Assembly (NCBI RefSeq): GCF_902150025.1
Contig: NZ_CABFVS010000011.1
Coordinates: 124,001 to 188,000 of the forward strand
Source: Bartonella massiliensis
GTDB lineage: Bacteria > Pseudomonadota > Alphaproteobacteria > Rhizobiales > Rhizobiaceae
DNA: 64,000 nt
Reading direction: 5' to 3'
Shown here: one piece after another, positions 21,259 through 31,134 of the stretch
How positions within the stretch are numbered: position 1 is the first letter of the stretch
Layout of the letters: every line of letters begins with the position of its first letter
Notes under the pieces: model-generated
The model's database searches: none
Told to the model about the DNA's origin: nothing
The model's input: the letters and a program-made list of their open reading frames with translations, nothing else
Made by a program: the position numbers and the translations under genes

Positions 21259-21739
21259 ACCAGCACTCCATTCCGATCACATCACTGAGATGCTCCCCCT
21301 TCACATCTTCAAATGTTTCAATAATATCTCCAATGCGCTGAATGAAAGAATTTTACGCTCTAAACGAACATAAGAAAATCATCCAACTTGTGGAACTTAC
21401 AAATCAAAACACATCATCTTGCTTAACGATAGTGTAAATTACAATATGCACTCACTCTATGACAAGAGTCTTTGCCTCTTGAAGAATTTATTTAGAATGT
21501 TTTCCCCAACTTGCAAACCAATCATAGGTTAAACGTTCACTTTTATTTAAGGCTTTTCCCCAAAATGCTTATTCGTAGAACTTTCGTTGACTTTTTTCAA
21601 TTGGTGTAATGATCTATTCCGTAAGTATAATTATTCATCGTCATGAAACGTTGAAAACACTGTTAACGAAATGTATCATGTTGTCTTATTTGTAGTGTTG
21701 CTTTGTATATATTAAAAAGGTTAAAATATAAAGGAAATT
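21259..21739. other. Intergenic region between gcrA and argD
   Basis: About 480 bases separating divergent genes, so promoters for both should lie here. A TATATATTA element about 25 bases before argD could be a -10 region, but I see no well-matched -35. No gene is visible. Confidence 0.45.
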
Positions 21740-22954
21740 ATGATGGATGTCCTCTCTATCCAACCACTTTACGAATGTTTTGCACGACGCAACTTGCATT
21801 TTAAACAGGGACATGGTGTCTGGCTTATTTCCGATAAAGGAGAGCATTATCTTGATTTCACATCTGGCATTGCTGTTAATGCATTAGGGTATGCCCATCC
21901 TAAATTGGTTGATACGCTCAAAAGGCAAGCTGAAAAACTTTGGCATATTTCTAATCTTTTTCAGTCTCCTGAACAAACAGCTCTTGCCACGCGGCTTTGT
22001 GCCAATAGTTTTTCTGATAAGGTTTTTTTCTGCAATTCAGGTACTGAAGCATTGGAATGCGCTTTCAAAACGGCACGTCATTATTACTATGCTGCGGGTC
22101 ATCCAGAACGCATTGAAATCATTACTTTTGAAGGGGCATTTCATGGACGAACACTTGCAGCACTTGCTGCGACGGGGCATGAAAAATATCTGGAAGGCTT
22201 TGGGCCTAAAGCTGGTGGATTTATTCAAGTTCCTTTTTGTGATGAAATCGCTTTGCGTAACGCTGTTCATAAAAATACCGCCGCTATTCTTATTGAACCC
22301 ATTCAAGGAGAAGGAGGGATACGAACGGTTTCTCATGAATATTTAAGATTTTTGCGCAAAATATGCGATGATAATGGTCTATTGTTGATTTTTGATGAAG
22401 TTCAAACGGGCATGGGACGAACCGGAAAGCTTTTTGCTTATGAATGGAGTGATGTCACACCTGATATTCTTACCCTCGCAAAAGGACTAGGAGGTGGATT
22501 TCCATTAGGTGCTTGCCTTGCAACGGATAAAGTTGCAAAAAGTATGACACCCGGAACCCATGGTTCAACCTTTGGAGGAAATCTTCTTGGAATGGCTATA
22601 GGAAATAGTATTCTTGATATTCTGTTAGAGCCAAGTTTTCTTAGTCATGTGCAAAACATGGGGAATAAACTAAAAAGTGGACTTTTGCATATTCTCAATA
22701 TCTATCCTGATATTATCTGCGCAGTTCGGGGGATGGGGCTTATGGTGGGTATTCAATGTGTTGTTCCTTCAAATCTTGTCGTTAATGCTTTGGAAAAAGA
22801 ATATCTCTTAAGTGTTGCAGCCAACAACAACGTTGTGCGCTTATTGCCTCCTCTTATCATTAGGGAAGAAGAAATAGATGAAAGTTTGCATCGTATTGAA
22901 AAAGCAGTTGCTCATCTTTCTGTAAACAAAGAAAGACTAATATCACACACATGA
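21740..22954 (+). CDS. argD: Acetylornithine aminotransferase
   Basis: PLP enzyme converting N-acetylglutamate semialdehyde to N-acetylornithine in arginine synthesis; it may also serve succinyl-diaminopimelate in lysine synthesis. The 404-residue class III aminotransferase has SGTEALECA at 100-108, [13 protein letters not shown], Asp219 in [12 protein letters not shown] and the PLP-binding Lys248 in [25 protein letters not shown] precedes the ATG. Its TGA (22952-22954) overlaps the ATG of argF as ATGA, so translation of the two is probably coupled. Confidence 0.95.
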   Translation: MMDVLSIQPLYECFARRNLHFKQGHGVWLISDKGEHYLDFTSGIAVNALGYAHPKLVDTLKRQAEKLWHISNLFQSPEQTALATRLCANSFSDKVFFCNSGTEALECAFKTARHYYYAAGHPERIEIITFEGAFHGRTLAALAATGHEKYLEGFGPKAGGFIQVPFCDEIALRNAVHKNTAAILIEPIQGEGGIRTVSHEYLRFLRKICDDNGLLLIFDEVQTGMGRTGKLFAYEWSDVTPDILTLAKGLGGGFPLGACLATDKVAKSMTPGTHGSTFGGNLLGMAIGNSILDILLEPSFLSHVQNMGNKLKSGLLHILNIYPDIICAVRGMGLMVGIQCVVPSNLVVNALEKEYLLSVAANNNVVRLLPPLIIREEEIDESLHRIEKAVAHLSVNKERLISHT

Positions 22955-23885
22955 CAAATGTTCTTCGTCATTTCACGGACTTATCTGTTTTAACGCCAGA
23001 AATAGCACGCGCACTGATCGAGTATGCAAAAAACTTAAAGCATCTTTTAAAGGAGGGGAAGGTTCAAAACCTTTTAAGGGCAAAACACTTGCGATGATTT
23101 TTGAAAAACCATCTACACGAACCCGTATTTCATTCGATATTAGTATGCGCCAGCTTGGGGGAGATACAATTATGCTTATGGGTTCAGAAATGCAACTTGG
23201 TCATAGCGAAACCATAGCTGACACGGCACGCGTTTTATCGCGTTTTGTGGATATCGTAATATTGCGAACAACAAAACATCAACGCATGCTTGAATTAGCG
23301 CAATATGCACAAATTCCTGTCATTAATGCCCTTACAGATGATACACATCCTTGCCAAGTTCTAGCAGATATTTTAACCTATGAAGAACATCGAGGGTCAA
23401 TTACGGGCAAAATATTTACTTGGATGGGGGATGGGAATAATGTGCTTCATTCTTTGATTGAGGCGGCGGCTCTTTTTGATTTTCATTTGCGTATTGCCAC
23501 TCCAAAGGGTAGTGAACCACAAGAAAAATTTATAGATTGGGCACGTGAACGGGGAGCACATCTTACGCTAACTCATAATCCCCAAAAAGCGGCTCAAGGT
23601 GCTGATTGTATTATGACCGATACATGGGTTTCCATGGGACAAGAATTTCGTGCTCGCAGCCGTTCTATTTTTCAGCCTTATCAAGTCAATGAAGCGCTCA
23701 TGAAATTAGCAAAACCTGATGCTCTTTTTATGCATTGTCTTCCTGCTCATCGTGGGGAAGAAGTTGTCGATACTGTGATTGATGGGCCGCACTCCGTTGT
23801 TTTTGATGAGGCTGAAAATCGTCTTCATGCTCAAAAAGCAATTCTTTCTTGGTGTTTACAAGATGCGTTTTTCTCTCCACAATAG
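22951..23885 (+). pseudogene. argF: Ornithine carbamoyltransferase, frameshifted
   Basis: Would make citrulline from ornithine and carbamoyl phosphate. The first frame from ATG 22951 reads [20 protein letters not shown] as expected but stops at 23095-23097 after 48 codons. The rest continues in another frame from 23094: [15 protein letters not shown] with the carbamoyl-phosphate motif STRTR, then [15 protein letters not shown] and [11 protein letters not shown], to a normal C-terminus. Adding one A in GGGGAAGG near 23059-23061 restores an unbroken [18 protein letters not shown]. So one base is missing relative to the family. The shifted stop and the internal ATG overlap as ATGA. It may be a dead gene, a recent strain mutation or a sequencing error. 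Confidence 0.85.
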
Positions 23886-23920
23886 TTTCCCTATAATAGA
23901 TTATAATAAAAGGCAAAGCC

Positions 23921-24922
23921 ATGAGTGAGCAAGCTAAAGATGAAGCCTCTTTCAACCATATCTCTTTGCATGAAGATGATAGTGTGATTCCTTTTCAAGT
24001 CGAAGAACTTGATATCCGTGGACGTGCCGTACAACTTGGGGAGACTTTGAATTCTATTCTTAACAGACATCAATATCCTGAACCAGTTTCATATCTTCTG
24101 GCAGAGGCTTTACTTATAACTGTTTTGCTTGGAACCTCTCTCAAGCTTACGGGAAAATTTATTTTACAAACCCATTCCGATGGGCCGGTTAATATGTTAG
24201 TGTGTGATTTTTCTCCTCCTTCTCGTTTACGTGGATACGCCCGTTTTGATAAAGAACAGCTTAACCAAGCTATAGACAATGATCAAACGTCTTCAGAAAC
24301 ACTTTTAGGAAAAGGCACTTTAGCTTTCACGATTGACCAAGGGCCCTACATGCAACCCTATCAAGGGATAGTGGCATTAGATGGATCAAATTTACAAGAA
24401 GCTGCACGTACTTATTTTGATCAATCAGAGCAAATTCCCACCGATATTCGTTTGGCTGTTGCGATATTAATCAACCGTGATCAACAAGGAAAACCGCAGA
24501 AAAGTTGGCGAGCTGGAGGTATTTTAACGCAACTTTTGCCCCAAGCATCGTCCCATCATAAAATAGATGCTCCTCATCAAAAGCGAGAAGAAACGAAAAC
24601 CAAAACCCAATTGGATAACCAATGGCAAGAAGCTAAAATACTCATGGCAACGATTGAAAGTTCAGAATTAACAGATCCTCAAGTTGGGAGTAAACAGCTC
24701 TTGTTCCGTCTTTTTCATGAACAAGGTGTGAGAGTTTTTAATCCTTTTTCTCTTGTTGATCAGTGTTCTTGTTCACGCGAAAAAATTAAAGGAATCCTAG
24801 AAGGTTTCCCGATTGATGAACGCAATAAAATGGTTAAAGATAAATATATTTCAGTCACATGTGAATTTTGCTCGAAAATCTATCGTTTTACACCGCAAGA
24901 ATTTTTGGAAGAAAAAATATAA
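23921..24922 (+). CDS. hslO: Hsp33 redox-regulated chaperone
   Basis: Cytoplasmic holdase activated when oxidation releases zinc from its C-terminal cysteines. The 333-residue protein has the N-terminal Hsp33 core with GTSLKLTGKFILQTHSDGPVN-type strands. The zinc centre is complete: Cys282-x-Cys284 and Cys314-x-x-Cys317. It lies 35 bases after argF, an order (argD-argF-hslO) seen widely in Rhizobiales, and probably shares its transcript. Insertion of a lysine/glutamine-rich stretch around residue 210-228 looks like a flexible linker. Confidence 0.95.
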   Translation: MSEQAKDEASFNHISLHEDDSVIPFQVEELDIRGRAVQLGETLNSILNRHQYPEPVSYLLAEALLITVLLGTSLKLTGKFILQTHSDGPVNMLVCDFSPPSRLRGYARFDKEQLNQAIDNDQTSSETLLGKGTLAFTIDQGPYMQPYQGIVALDGSNLQEAARTYFDQSEQIPTDIRLAVAILINRDQQGKPQKSWRAGGILTQLLPQASSHHKIDAPHQKREETKTKTQLDNQWQEAKILMATIESSELTDPQVGSKQLLFRLFHEQGVRVFNPFSLVDQCSCSREKIKGILEGFPIDERNKMVKDKYISVTCEFCSKIYRFTPQEFLEEKI

Positions 24923-25229
24923 TCAATTTCATAGAAAAATGATGATTGCAATAAAAGCTCATTTTAGTTTGCGTTATAAAAATTTAAAGCACAAGCTTAT
25001 ATGAAACTCTAGAATATTTCTTTCCTTAGCTTTTTTAGATGTATGCTCATGATTTTTCTATTGAAATCACTATTCACTCGACATGTTTTTTAAAAAAGAG
25101 TGCCCTGTAAAAGATACTTTCTTCTCTCGAAAGGGATTCTTTATTTACTTTTTACATCTCAAAAGTTTATTTCTTACAATGAATCCTTTTAAATTCATTA
25201 ATATATTTATAAATCAATATGGTGATATT
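24923..25229. other. Intergenic region between hslO and ccmG
   Basis: About 300 bases between convergent genes, very AT-rich. I see no clear hairpin-plus-T-run terminator and no gene. Confidence 0.45.
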
Positions 25230-25823
25230 TTACTTTTCTTCTGTCATAATCGCTTGTTCAATTTTGGGGAGAATTTTTTTTTGATAAATTTGCCATGTTA
25301 AAGGACCAACATGTTTGGCAATAATGATACTTTCTTTATTCAAGAGAAAAGTTTCTGGTGGTCCATATACCCCCCAATCAATGGCTGTATAGCCTGAAAC
25401 ATCAAAGCCAATCAATTTAAAAGGATTACCAAAATTATTTAAAAAGCGCAGGGCGTTTGCTTTGTTATCCTTATAATTAATACCGATCAGATCAAAACGT
25501 TTATCTTGTGCAATCTTCATAAGAAGAGGATGCTCTTGGCGACAGGGTAAACACCAAGCCCCCCAAAAGTTGACCAATGTGACACGTCCTTTAAACTGTT
25601 TTGAATTGAGATAACTTTCCTTATCAAGAAGAGGAAGGTGTGTATTGGGGGCAGCTTTTCCAGCCAATGCATTTGGAAGAAGAGAAGGGTCTTGAGGGTA
25701 TTTTTTATCCATAAAGTTGAAAAAAAACACCATGAGAAGAAGAAAAAGCACGAATGGTCCAAAAAGAACAAACAAAACAGTTAAAGATATATTTTTTTTA
25801 AGTTTTGGAGAGGTGTTCTTCAT
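25230..25823 (-). CDS. ccmG: Cytochrome c biogenesis thiol:disulfide oxidoreductase CcmG/DsbE
   Basis: Membrane-tethered periplasmic thioredoxin-like protein that keeps apocytochrome c cysteines reduced for heme attachment. The 197 residues have one N-terminal anchor (about 13-36), then a thioredoxin fold with the active site Trp-Cys91-Leu-Pro-Cys94 in FWGAWCLPC and a cis-proline loop near YGPPETFLL. It is the last gene of ccmA-B-C-D-G. Its start lies inside the end of ccmD (26-base overlap), which argues for coupled translation. Confidence 0.94.
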   Translation of the reverse strand: MKNTSPKLKKNISLTVLFVLFGPFVLFLLLMVFFFNFMDKKYPQDPSLLPNALAGKAAPNTHLPLLDKESYLNSKQFKGRVTLVNFWGAWCLPCRQEHPLLMKIAQDKRFDLIGINYKDNKANALRFLNNFGNPFKLIGFDVSGYTAIDWGVYGPPETFLLNKESIIIAKHVGPLTWQIYQKKILPKIEQAIMTEEK

Positions 25824-26049
25824 TGTATTTTTCTTTTTGTGACAGCTTTTTTTTGTTTAGCTGTTGGAGGATTTTTTTTTGGTATAGAGCTTTGCAAAGA
25901 ATATAGCCAAGGAGAGATAAGAGGGATATTGCAGAAAGCCCATAGCTTAAAATAACAATTTGCTCGTGTTCTAGGGTTCCAAGGAAAACGTCAATTTTTT
26001 GAGATAGGTTTCCTAAAAGTCCGCTGTGAATGCCATTTAGGTCGAGCAT
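25798..26049 (-). CDS. ccmD: Heme exporter protein CcmD
   Basis: Small inner-membrane protein that helps release heme-loaded CcmE from CcmC/CcmAB. The 83 residues have one transmembrane helix (about 31-53) followed by a very basic cytoplasmic tail, the usual CcmD design. The N-terminal 25 residues are longer than in many CcmDs. Its 5' end overlaps ccmC by 13 bases and its 3' end overlaps ccmG. Identity rests mainly on size, topology and position. Confidence 0.82.
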   Translation of the reverse strand: MLDLNGIHSGLLGNLSQKIDVFLGTLEHEQIVILSYGLSAISLLSLLGYILCKALYQKKILQQLNKKKLSQKEKYNEEHLSKT

Positions 26050-26825
26050 GATGAAGAGTCCTGTTGTTGTATACGGCGGGATTTTTTAATCTGAAGTGTT
26101 TGGATATAACGATTATTAATTTCATTTCGCATCGCCATTAAATAGAGCGTAACAAACATAAAGATGAAACAAAATAACATGGTTATAAGGGGCCATAACA
26201 TAGCATTGTCGATTGTTGGCCCTCCTGCACGTAATAGGGAGGCTGGTTGATGCAATGTATTCCACCAATTAACGGAAAATTTAATAATAGGGATATTAAC
26301 AAATCCAACAAGGGTAAGAATTGCAGTAGCACGAGCAGCTTTTGCTTGGTTATCAAAAGCACGCCCCAGCAGGATAATGGAAAGATAGATAAAAAGTAGA
26401 ATTAAAACCGATGTTAACCGTGCATCCCAGACCCACCATGTTCCCCATGTAGGGCGCCCCCAAAGTGCTCCTGTCATGAGGGCCAAGGCGGTAAAAATTG
26501 CTCCAATGTTTGCACCACATTTAAGAGTCACATCAGCAAGATGATATCTCCAAATCAAATTGCTTAATGCTGCGACACTTATCAATATATAACAGAATGT
26601 AGATAACCATGCAAAGGGGACATGAAGATACATAATCCTAACAGTGATCCCCTGTTGATAGTCGTCTGGTGAGTGCATCACTAGAATAAGCCCTAAGATA
26701 AGAAGACATAACGTTATACCGGCGAACCAAGGCAGAACGATACTGCTTATTTTCATGAAGCGGGCAAAACTTGCAGGGGATGACCTGATTTTATGGGTGC
26801 GAGATAGTTCATTCATGAAGCTCAT
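26037..26825 (-). CDS. ccmC: Heme exporter/heme lyase CcmC
   Basis: Six-helix inner-membrane protein that loads heme onto CcmE during cytochrome c maturation. The tryptophan-rich motif WGTWWVWDARLTS is present, flanked by conserved histidines including the one in YLHVPFAW. I chose ATG 26825 (MSFMNELSR, 262 residues). The longer frame starts at TTG 26852 and adds nine residues with no supporting RBS; ATG 26816 is another option. The sequence overlaps ccmD downstream and lies close to ccmB upstream. Confidence 0.93.
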   Translation of the reverse strand: MSFMNELSRTHKIRSSPASFARFMKISSIVLPWFAGITLCLLILGLILVMHSPDDYQQGITVRIMYLHVPFAWLSTFCYILISVAALSNLIWRYHLADVTLKCGANIGAIFTALALMTGALWGRPTWGTWWVWDARLTSVLILLFIYLSIILLGRAFDNQAKAARATAILTLVGFVNIPIIKFSVNWWNTLHQPASLLRAGGPTIDNAMLWPLITMLFCFIFMFVTLYLMAMRNEINNRYIQTLQIKKSRRIQQQDSSSCST

Positions 26826-26862
26826 AATAGGCAGAGTTTTGCTATGCGGCAATCATCTTTTA

Positions 26863-27528
26863 TTATTCTGATAAAAGCTTGAGTGTTAAAGCGGCAACAA
26901 AAGAGCTAAAAAGACTCAAAAGCAGTGAAAAAGCGCTAAGAAGAGCCAAGGATGTAAGAAAAGAGGCATTTGGATTTGTTGGGGCAGTCGCAGTTGAAAC
27001 GCCAAAAATCATAATGGGAATGATCCACGGTAAGATAATGATGAAAATAAGAAGAGTGCTGTGTAACAATGAGGCTGCAAGTGCTGCTCCTATAGCGCCA
27101 ATAAAAACAATAGCTGGTGTTCCGCATAAAAGGGTGAGGATTGTTGTAAAAGTTATCGTGACATCTAAGTGGAGCATGAGGGCTAAAATAGGAGTCACAA
27201 AAATGAGAGGAAGCATTGTTCCTACCCAATGGGCAATGCATTTGGTAAAGACAATTAGTGTAAAGCTTTGTCGTTGTCCTGAAAGGATAAATTGATCGAG
27301 ATTGCCATCATCATAATCGATTTGAAAAAGTTTGTTTAGATTAAGAAGTCCTGCGAGAAGGGCTCCAAACCACAATATCCCTGGTCCTATTTGGGCAAGA
27401 GTTTTGGGATCTGGTCCAATGGCAAAGGGGGTTATGACAACAACAGCAATGAAAAATAGTAGTCCTGTGAGTGAAGAAGTTTGTGGTACTAATAATAGTT
27501 TAAGATCACGCCAGAGAAGTGCTTTCAT
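26863..27528 (-). CDS. ccmB: Heme exporter permease CcmB
   Basis: Membrane partner of the CcmA ATPase in the CcmABCD complex that releases heme-CcmE. The 221-residue protein has about six hydrophobic helices and the family features FFIAVVVITPFAIGP near residue 30 and GPGILWFGALLAGLLNLN. TAGGAGA precedes the ATG at 27528 at ideal spacing. It begins 11 bases after the ccmA stop, which supports one operon. Confidence 0.95.
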   Translation of the reverse strand: MKALLWRDLKLLLVPQTSSLTGLLFFIAVVVITPFAIGPDPKTLAQIGPGILWFGALLAGLLNLNKLFQIDYDDGNLDQFILSGQRQSFTLIVFTKCIAHWVGTMLPLIFVTPILALMLHLDVTITFTTILTLLCGTPAIVFIGAIGAALAASLLHSTLLIFIIILPWIIPIMIFGVSTATAPTNPNASFLTSLALLSAFSLLLSLFSSFVAALTLKLLSE

Positions 27529-27539
27529 TTTATTTTCTC

Positions 27540-28151
27540 CTAGAGAGGTAAAAATTTTTCCAGAGCAATTGTATGGTTTTCTGGAATACCTAGGGAATAA
27601 TGGGTTGCGGCGATAATCATACCACCTTGATTGAGATGACGTTGGAAAATACGAGAAAGAAGTTTTTGAGCATGGCTATCAAGCCCCGATATTGGTTCAT
27701 CTAAAATCCAAAGAGGACGATAAGAGAGCAAAAGCCGGGCAATAGCGACACGTCTTTGTTGTCCAGTGGACAGAGCGTTAAAGGGTAAATGTTCAAGATC
27801 AGAAAGACCAATATCGGCAAGGGTTTCATGTACAAAACGTAAATGTTGACCATAAAATTCTGCCCAAAATTGCAAATTGTTTATGACAGATAAGAAAGGT
27901 TTCATGGCATTTTGAGACCCGAGATAATGACACGCTGTTGCAACAGGGTATCTTTGTTCATGGTCTTTAAAGATTATTTGACCTTCAGCAGCTTCAAGAA
28001 GACCAACAATGATTCGCAGTAAGGTCGATTTTCCGATACCATTAGGACCGGTGATTGTCATCAGTTGCTGTGGAAATAAACAAAAAGAAAGGTTTTTGAA
28101 CAGAATCTCCTCGTTTCTATAAGCTGCTAAATTTTTGCCTAATAACACCAT
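27540..28151 (-). CDS. ccmA: Heme exporter ATP-binding protein CcmA
   Basis: ABC ATPase of the cytochrome c maturation system. The 203 residues have Walker A GPNGIGKST at 35-43, the signature ALSTGQQRRVAIARLLL and Walker B LWILDEPISGLD with a downstream switch His in AATHYSLG. Short length is typical of CcmA. It is the first gene of the minus-strand ccm operon and is divergent from acnA. The shared upstream region holds a palindrome and a candidate Irr site. Confidence 0.95.
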   Translation of the reverse strand: MVLLGKNLAAYRNEEILFKNLSFCLFPQQLMTITGPNGIGKSTLLRIIVGLLEAAEGQIIFKDHEQRYPVATACHYLGSQNAMKPFLSVINNLQFWAEFYGQHLRFVHETLADIGLSDLEHLPFNALSTGQQRRVAIARLLLSYRPLWILDEPISGLDSHAQKLLSRIFQRHLNQGGMIIAATHYSLGIPENHTIALEKFLPL

Positions 28152-28199
28152 GTGGATAGCCTATTTTGCTTTAATTTTCCTATTCTTTATTGCATTAGA

Positions 28200-28223
28200 G
28201 CATAAAAAACACGTTTTTTATGC
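28200..28223. promoter_or_regulatory. Perfect palindrome between ccmA and acnA
   Basis: GCATAAAAAA and TTTTTTATGC are perfect 10-base inverted arms around CACG. Lying about 50 bases before the ccmA start and between divergent genes, it is more likely an operator or a 5' structure than a terminator. Confidence 0.4.
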
Positions 28224-28232
28224 AATTGTCCC

Positions 28233-28257
28233 TAGAATAGTTCTAGAAATAGTTCTA
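28233..28257. promoter_or_regulatory. Candidate Irr-binding (ICE-like) site near acnA and ccmA
   Basis: TAGAATAGTTCTA (28233-28245) matches the core TAGAA-N3-TTCTA of the rhizobial iron control element bound by Irr. It shares its right arm with an overlapping TAGAA-N4-TTCTA (28244-28257). It is about 190 bases before acnA and 80 before ccmA. Irr control of aconitase is known in Bradyrhizobium. That Irr binds here is inferred. Confidence 0.45.
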
Positions 28258-28449
28258 TAAGAGATGTATTACATCAATATCTGGTGTAAAATGGTTTTTG
28301 GCGCTGATTTCCGCATTTACCTATAAAAGGTGGAGGGGGAAATGGATAGCGGAGGTGGTTGCGTCTGCGCTCAAGCTGCGACCTTGACTCGTAGTTTGTG
28401 TTGTTCATTCCTGGAAATTGGGTGGTTTTTAGTATAAGGATGGACAGTC

Positions 28450-31134
28450 ATGACTCACATTGATAGTTTTAATTGTCGCAGAACATTAAATGTTGGTGGC
28501 AAAGAATATACTTATTATAGCTTGATCGAAGCAGAGAAGAATGGACTTGAAGGTATTTCTCGTTTGCCATTTTCGATGAAAGTTGTTCTTGAAAATTTAT
28601 TGCGATTTGAAGATGGTCGCACGGTTAAAAAAGAAGATATCCTTAATGTTGCTAAGTGGTTAAACGACAAAGGAAGTGCGGGGGCAGAAATCGCCTACCG
28701 TCCTGCACGTGTTCTTATGCAAGATTTTACCGGTGTTCCTGCTGTTGTTGACCTTTCTGCAATGCGCGATGCTATGGTTAAATTTGGCGGTAACGCTGAA
28801 CAAATTAATCCTCTCATTCCTGTTGATCTTATCATTGATCACTCAGTTATTGTTGACGATTTTGGCACTCCCATGGCTTTTAAGGAAAATGTTGAGCATG
28901 AATATGAACGCAATGGTGAACGCTATCGTTTCCTTAAATGGGGGCAGCAAGCCTTTCAAAATTTTCGGGTTGTTCCTCCAGGAACAGGGATTTGTCATCA
29001 GGTTAACCTCGAATATTTAGCGCAATGCGTATGGATGAAGAATGAAGAGGGGAGTGAGACGGTTTATCCAGACACCTGTGTGGGAACTGATTCGCATACA
29101 ACGATGGTTAATGGTTTGGGTGTCTTAGGTTGGGGTGTTGGGGGTATTGAAGCTGAAGCGGCAATGTTAGGCCAACCCGTTTCTATGTTGTTACCTGAAG
29201 TGATTGGTTTTCATCTAACAGGGAAACTTAAAGAAGGTGTAACAGCCACCGATCTCGTGTTGACGGTGACTCAAATGCTCCGCCAGAAAGGTGTTGTCGG
29301 TAAATTTGTTGAGTTTTTTGGTCCTGGTTTGGAACATATGACGCTTGCTGATCGGGCAACGATTGGAAATATGGCACCTGAATATGGAGCGACGTGTGGC
29401 TTTTTCCCAATTGATAATGAGACAGTGCGTTATCTCAATATGACAGGGCGTGATGAAAATCGGATTGCCTTAGTAGAGGCTTATTCTAAAGCACAGGGGA
29501 TGTGGCATGATGGAATGGTGGCTAGTCCCATTTTTAGTGATACAATTGAATTAGATATGGGAACCGTTGTTCCTTCTATGGCTGGTCCTAAACGTCCTGA
29601 AGGACGTATTGCATTGGAAAATGTTGGGCAAGGCTTTGAGAAGGCATTGGTCGAAGATTATAAGAAGACTGGACAAGATGAGCGTTATCCGGTTGAGGGT
29701 GAAGAATATACGCTTGGTCACGGAGATGTGGTGATCGCTGCGATTACGTCATGTACGAATACATCAAATCCAAGCGTTCTTATTGCTGCAGGTCTTCTGG
29801 CACGAAATGCTGTGGCAAAAGGGCTCAAGAGCAAACCGTGGGTAAAAACCTCTCTTGCACCTGGTTCAAAGGTCGTTGAAGCTTACCTTCAAAGTTCGGG
29901 TCTACAAAAAGATTTAGATGCATTAGGATTTAACTTAGTAGGGTTTGGGTGCACGACATGTATTGGAAATTCTGGTCCTTTGCATCCAGCTATTTCCAAA
30001 ACCATTAATGACAATGAGGTTATTGCTGCTGCAGTTCTTTCAGGAAATCGTAATTTTGAAGGGCGTGTTTCTCCTGATGTGCAAGCGAATTATTTAGCTT
30101 CTCCTCCATTAGTTGTCGCACATGCGCTTGTTGGGACGGTGTGTAAAGATTTAACCAAGGAACCTCTTGGTGAAGATTCAGATGGTCAACCGGTTTACTT
30201 AAGAGATATTTGGCCAACTTCTCAAGAAATACAGTCGTTTATCGAAAAAAATGTTACACGTAAGGTTTTTGCCGAAAAATATGCAGATGTCTTTAAGGGA
30301 GATGAAAATTGGCAAAAAGTTCAAATCCCTACGGGCTCTACTTATTCTTGGGATGAGCAATCTACCTATGTTCGTAATCCCCCTTATTTTGATGATATGA
30401 AGAAAACGCCGGATGTCTTATCAGACATCAAGGATGCACGGATTTTAGGTTTGTTTGGTGATAAAATCACGACAGACCATATTTCGCCTGCTGGTTCTAT
30501 TAAGGCTGCTTCTCCTGCTGGCAAATATTTAATGGATCATGGTGTTAAAGTCGCTGATTTTAATCAGTATGGAACGCGCCGTGGGAATCATGAAGTTATG
30601 GTGCGTGGGACCTTTGCCAATATTCGCATTCGTAATTTCATGTTAGGAGAAAATGGTCGAGAAGGGGGCTATACGGTTCATTATCCCTCAGCGGTAGAAC
30701 AAGCCATTTATGATGCAGCAATGGCGTATAAACAAGAAGGTATTCCACTTGTTGTTTTTGCGGGTATTGAATATGGCAATGGATCATCACGCGATTGGGC
30801 AGCCAAGGGGACCAATCTTCTTGGTATAAAAGCGGTGATTGTGCAGTCTTTTGAAAGGATTCATCGCTCTAATCTTGTTGGTATGGGTATTGTTCCTTTT
30901 GTTTTTGAAGAAGGTGTAAGTTGGAAATCTTTAGGCTTAAAGGGAGATGAAAAGGTAACAATTGAAGGGATTCATAACTTGAAACCTCGTCAAAAGACTG
31001 TAGCAACAATTACTTTTTCTGATGGTAGGGTAAAGACTGTTCCATTATTATGCCGTGTTGATACTGAAGATGAACTAGATTATTTGCATCATGGTGGAAT
31101 TCTGCAATATGTCTTACGTAAGTTAGCTGTTTAA
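28450..31134 (+). CDS. acnA: Aconitate hydratase A
   Basis: TCA-cycle [4Fe-4S] enzyme that isomerises citrate and isocitrate. The 894-residue AcnA/IRP1-type protein has the cluster ligands in ITSCTNTSNPSV and GFGCTTCIGNSGPL, DTCVGTDSHTTMVNGLGVLGWGVGG-type substrate loop, and the C-terminal swivel domain with GNGSSRDWAAKG. AAGGATGG precedes the ATG. A leader of nearly 300 bases separates it from ccmA. Length and motifs are standard. Confidence 0.97.
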   Translation: MTHIDSFNCRRTLNVGGKEYTYYSLIEAEKNGLEGISRLPFSMKVVLENLLRFEDGRTVKKEDILNVAKWLNDKGSAGAEIAYRPARVLMQDFTGVPAVVDLSAMRDAMVKFGGNAEQINPLIPVDLIIDHSVIVDDFGTPMAFKENVEHEYERNGERYRFLKWGQQAFQNFRVVPPGTGICHQVNLEYLAQCVWMKNEEGSETVYPDTCVGTDSHTTMVNGLGVLGWGVGGIEAEAAMLGQPVSMLLPEVIGFHLTGKLKEGVTATDLVLTVTQMLRQKGVVGKFVEFFGPGLEHMTLADRATIGNMAPEYGATCGFFPIDNETVRYLNMTGRDENRIALVEAYSKAQGMWHDGMVASPIFSDTIELDMGTVVPSMAGPKRPEGRIALENVGQGFEKALVEDYKKTGQDERYPVEGEEYTLGHGDVVIAAITSCTNTSNPSVLIAAGLLARNAVAKGLKSKPWVKTSLAPGSKVVEAYLQSSGLQKDLDALGFNLVGFGCTTCIGNSGPLHPAISKTINDNEVIAAAVLSGNRNFEGRVSPDVQANYLASPPLVVAHALVGTVCKDLTKEPLGEDSDGQPVYLRDIWPTSQEIQSFIEKNVTRKVFAEKYADVFKGDENWQKVQIPTGSTYSWDEQSTYVRNPPYFDDMKKTPDVLSDIKDARILGLFGDKITTDHISPAGSIKAASPAGKYLMDHGVKVADFNQYGTRRGNHEVMVRGTFANIRIRNFMLGENGREGGYTVHYPSAVEQAIYDAAMAYKQEGIPLVVFAGIEYGNGSSRDWAAKGTNLLGIKAVIVQSFERIHRSNLVGMGIVPFVFEEGVSWKSLGLKGDEKVTIEGIHNLKPRQKTVATITFSDGRVKTVPLLCRVDTEDELDYLHHGGILQYVLRKLAV

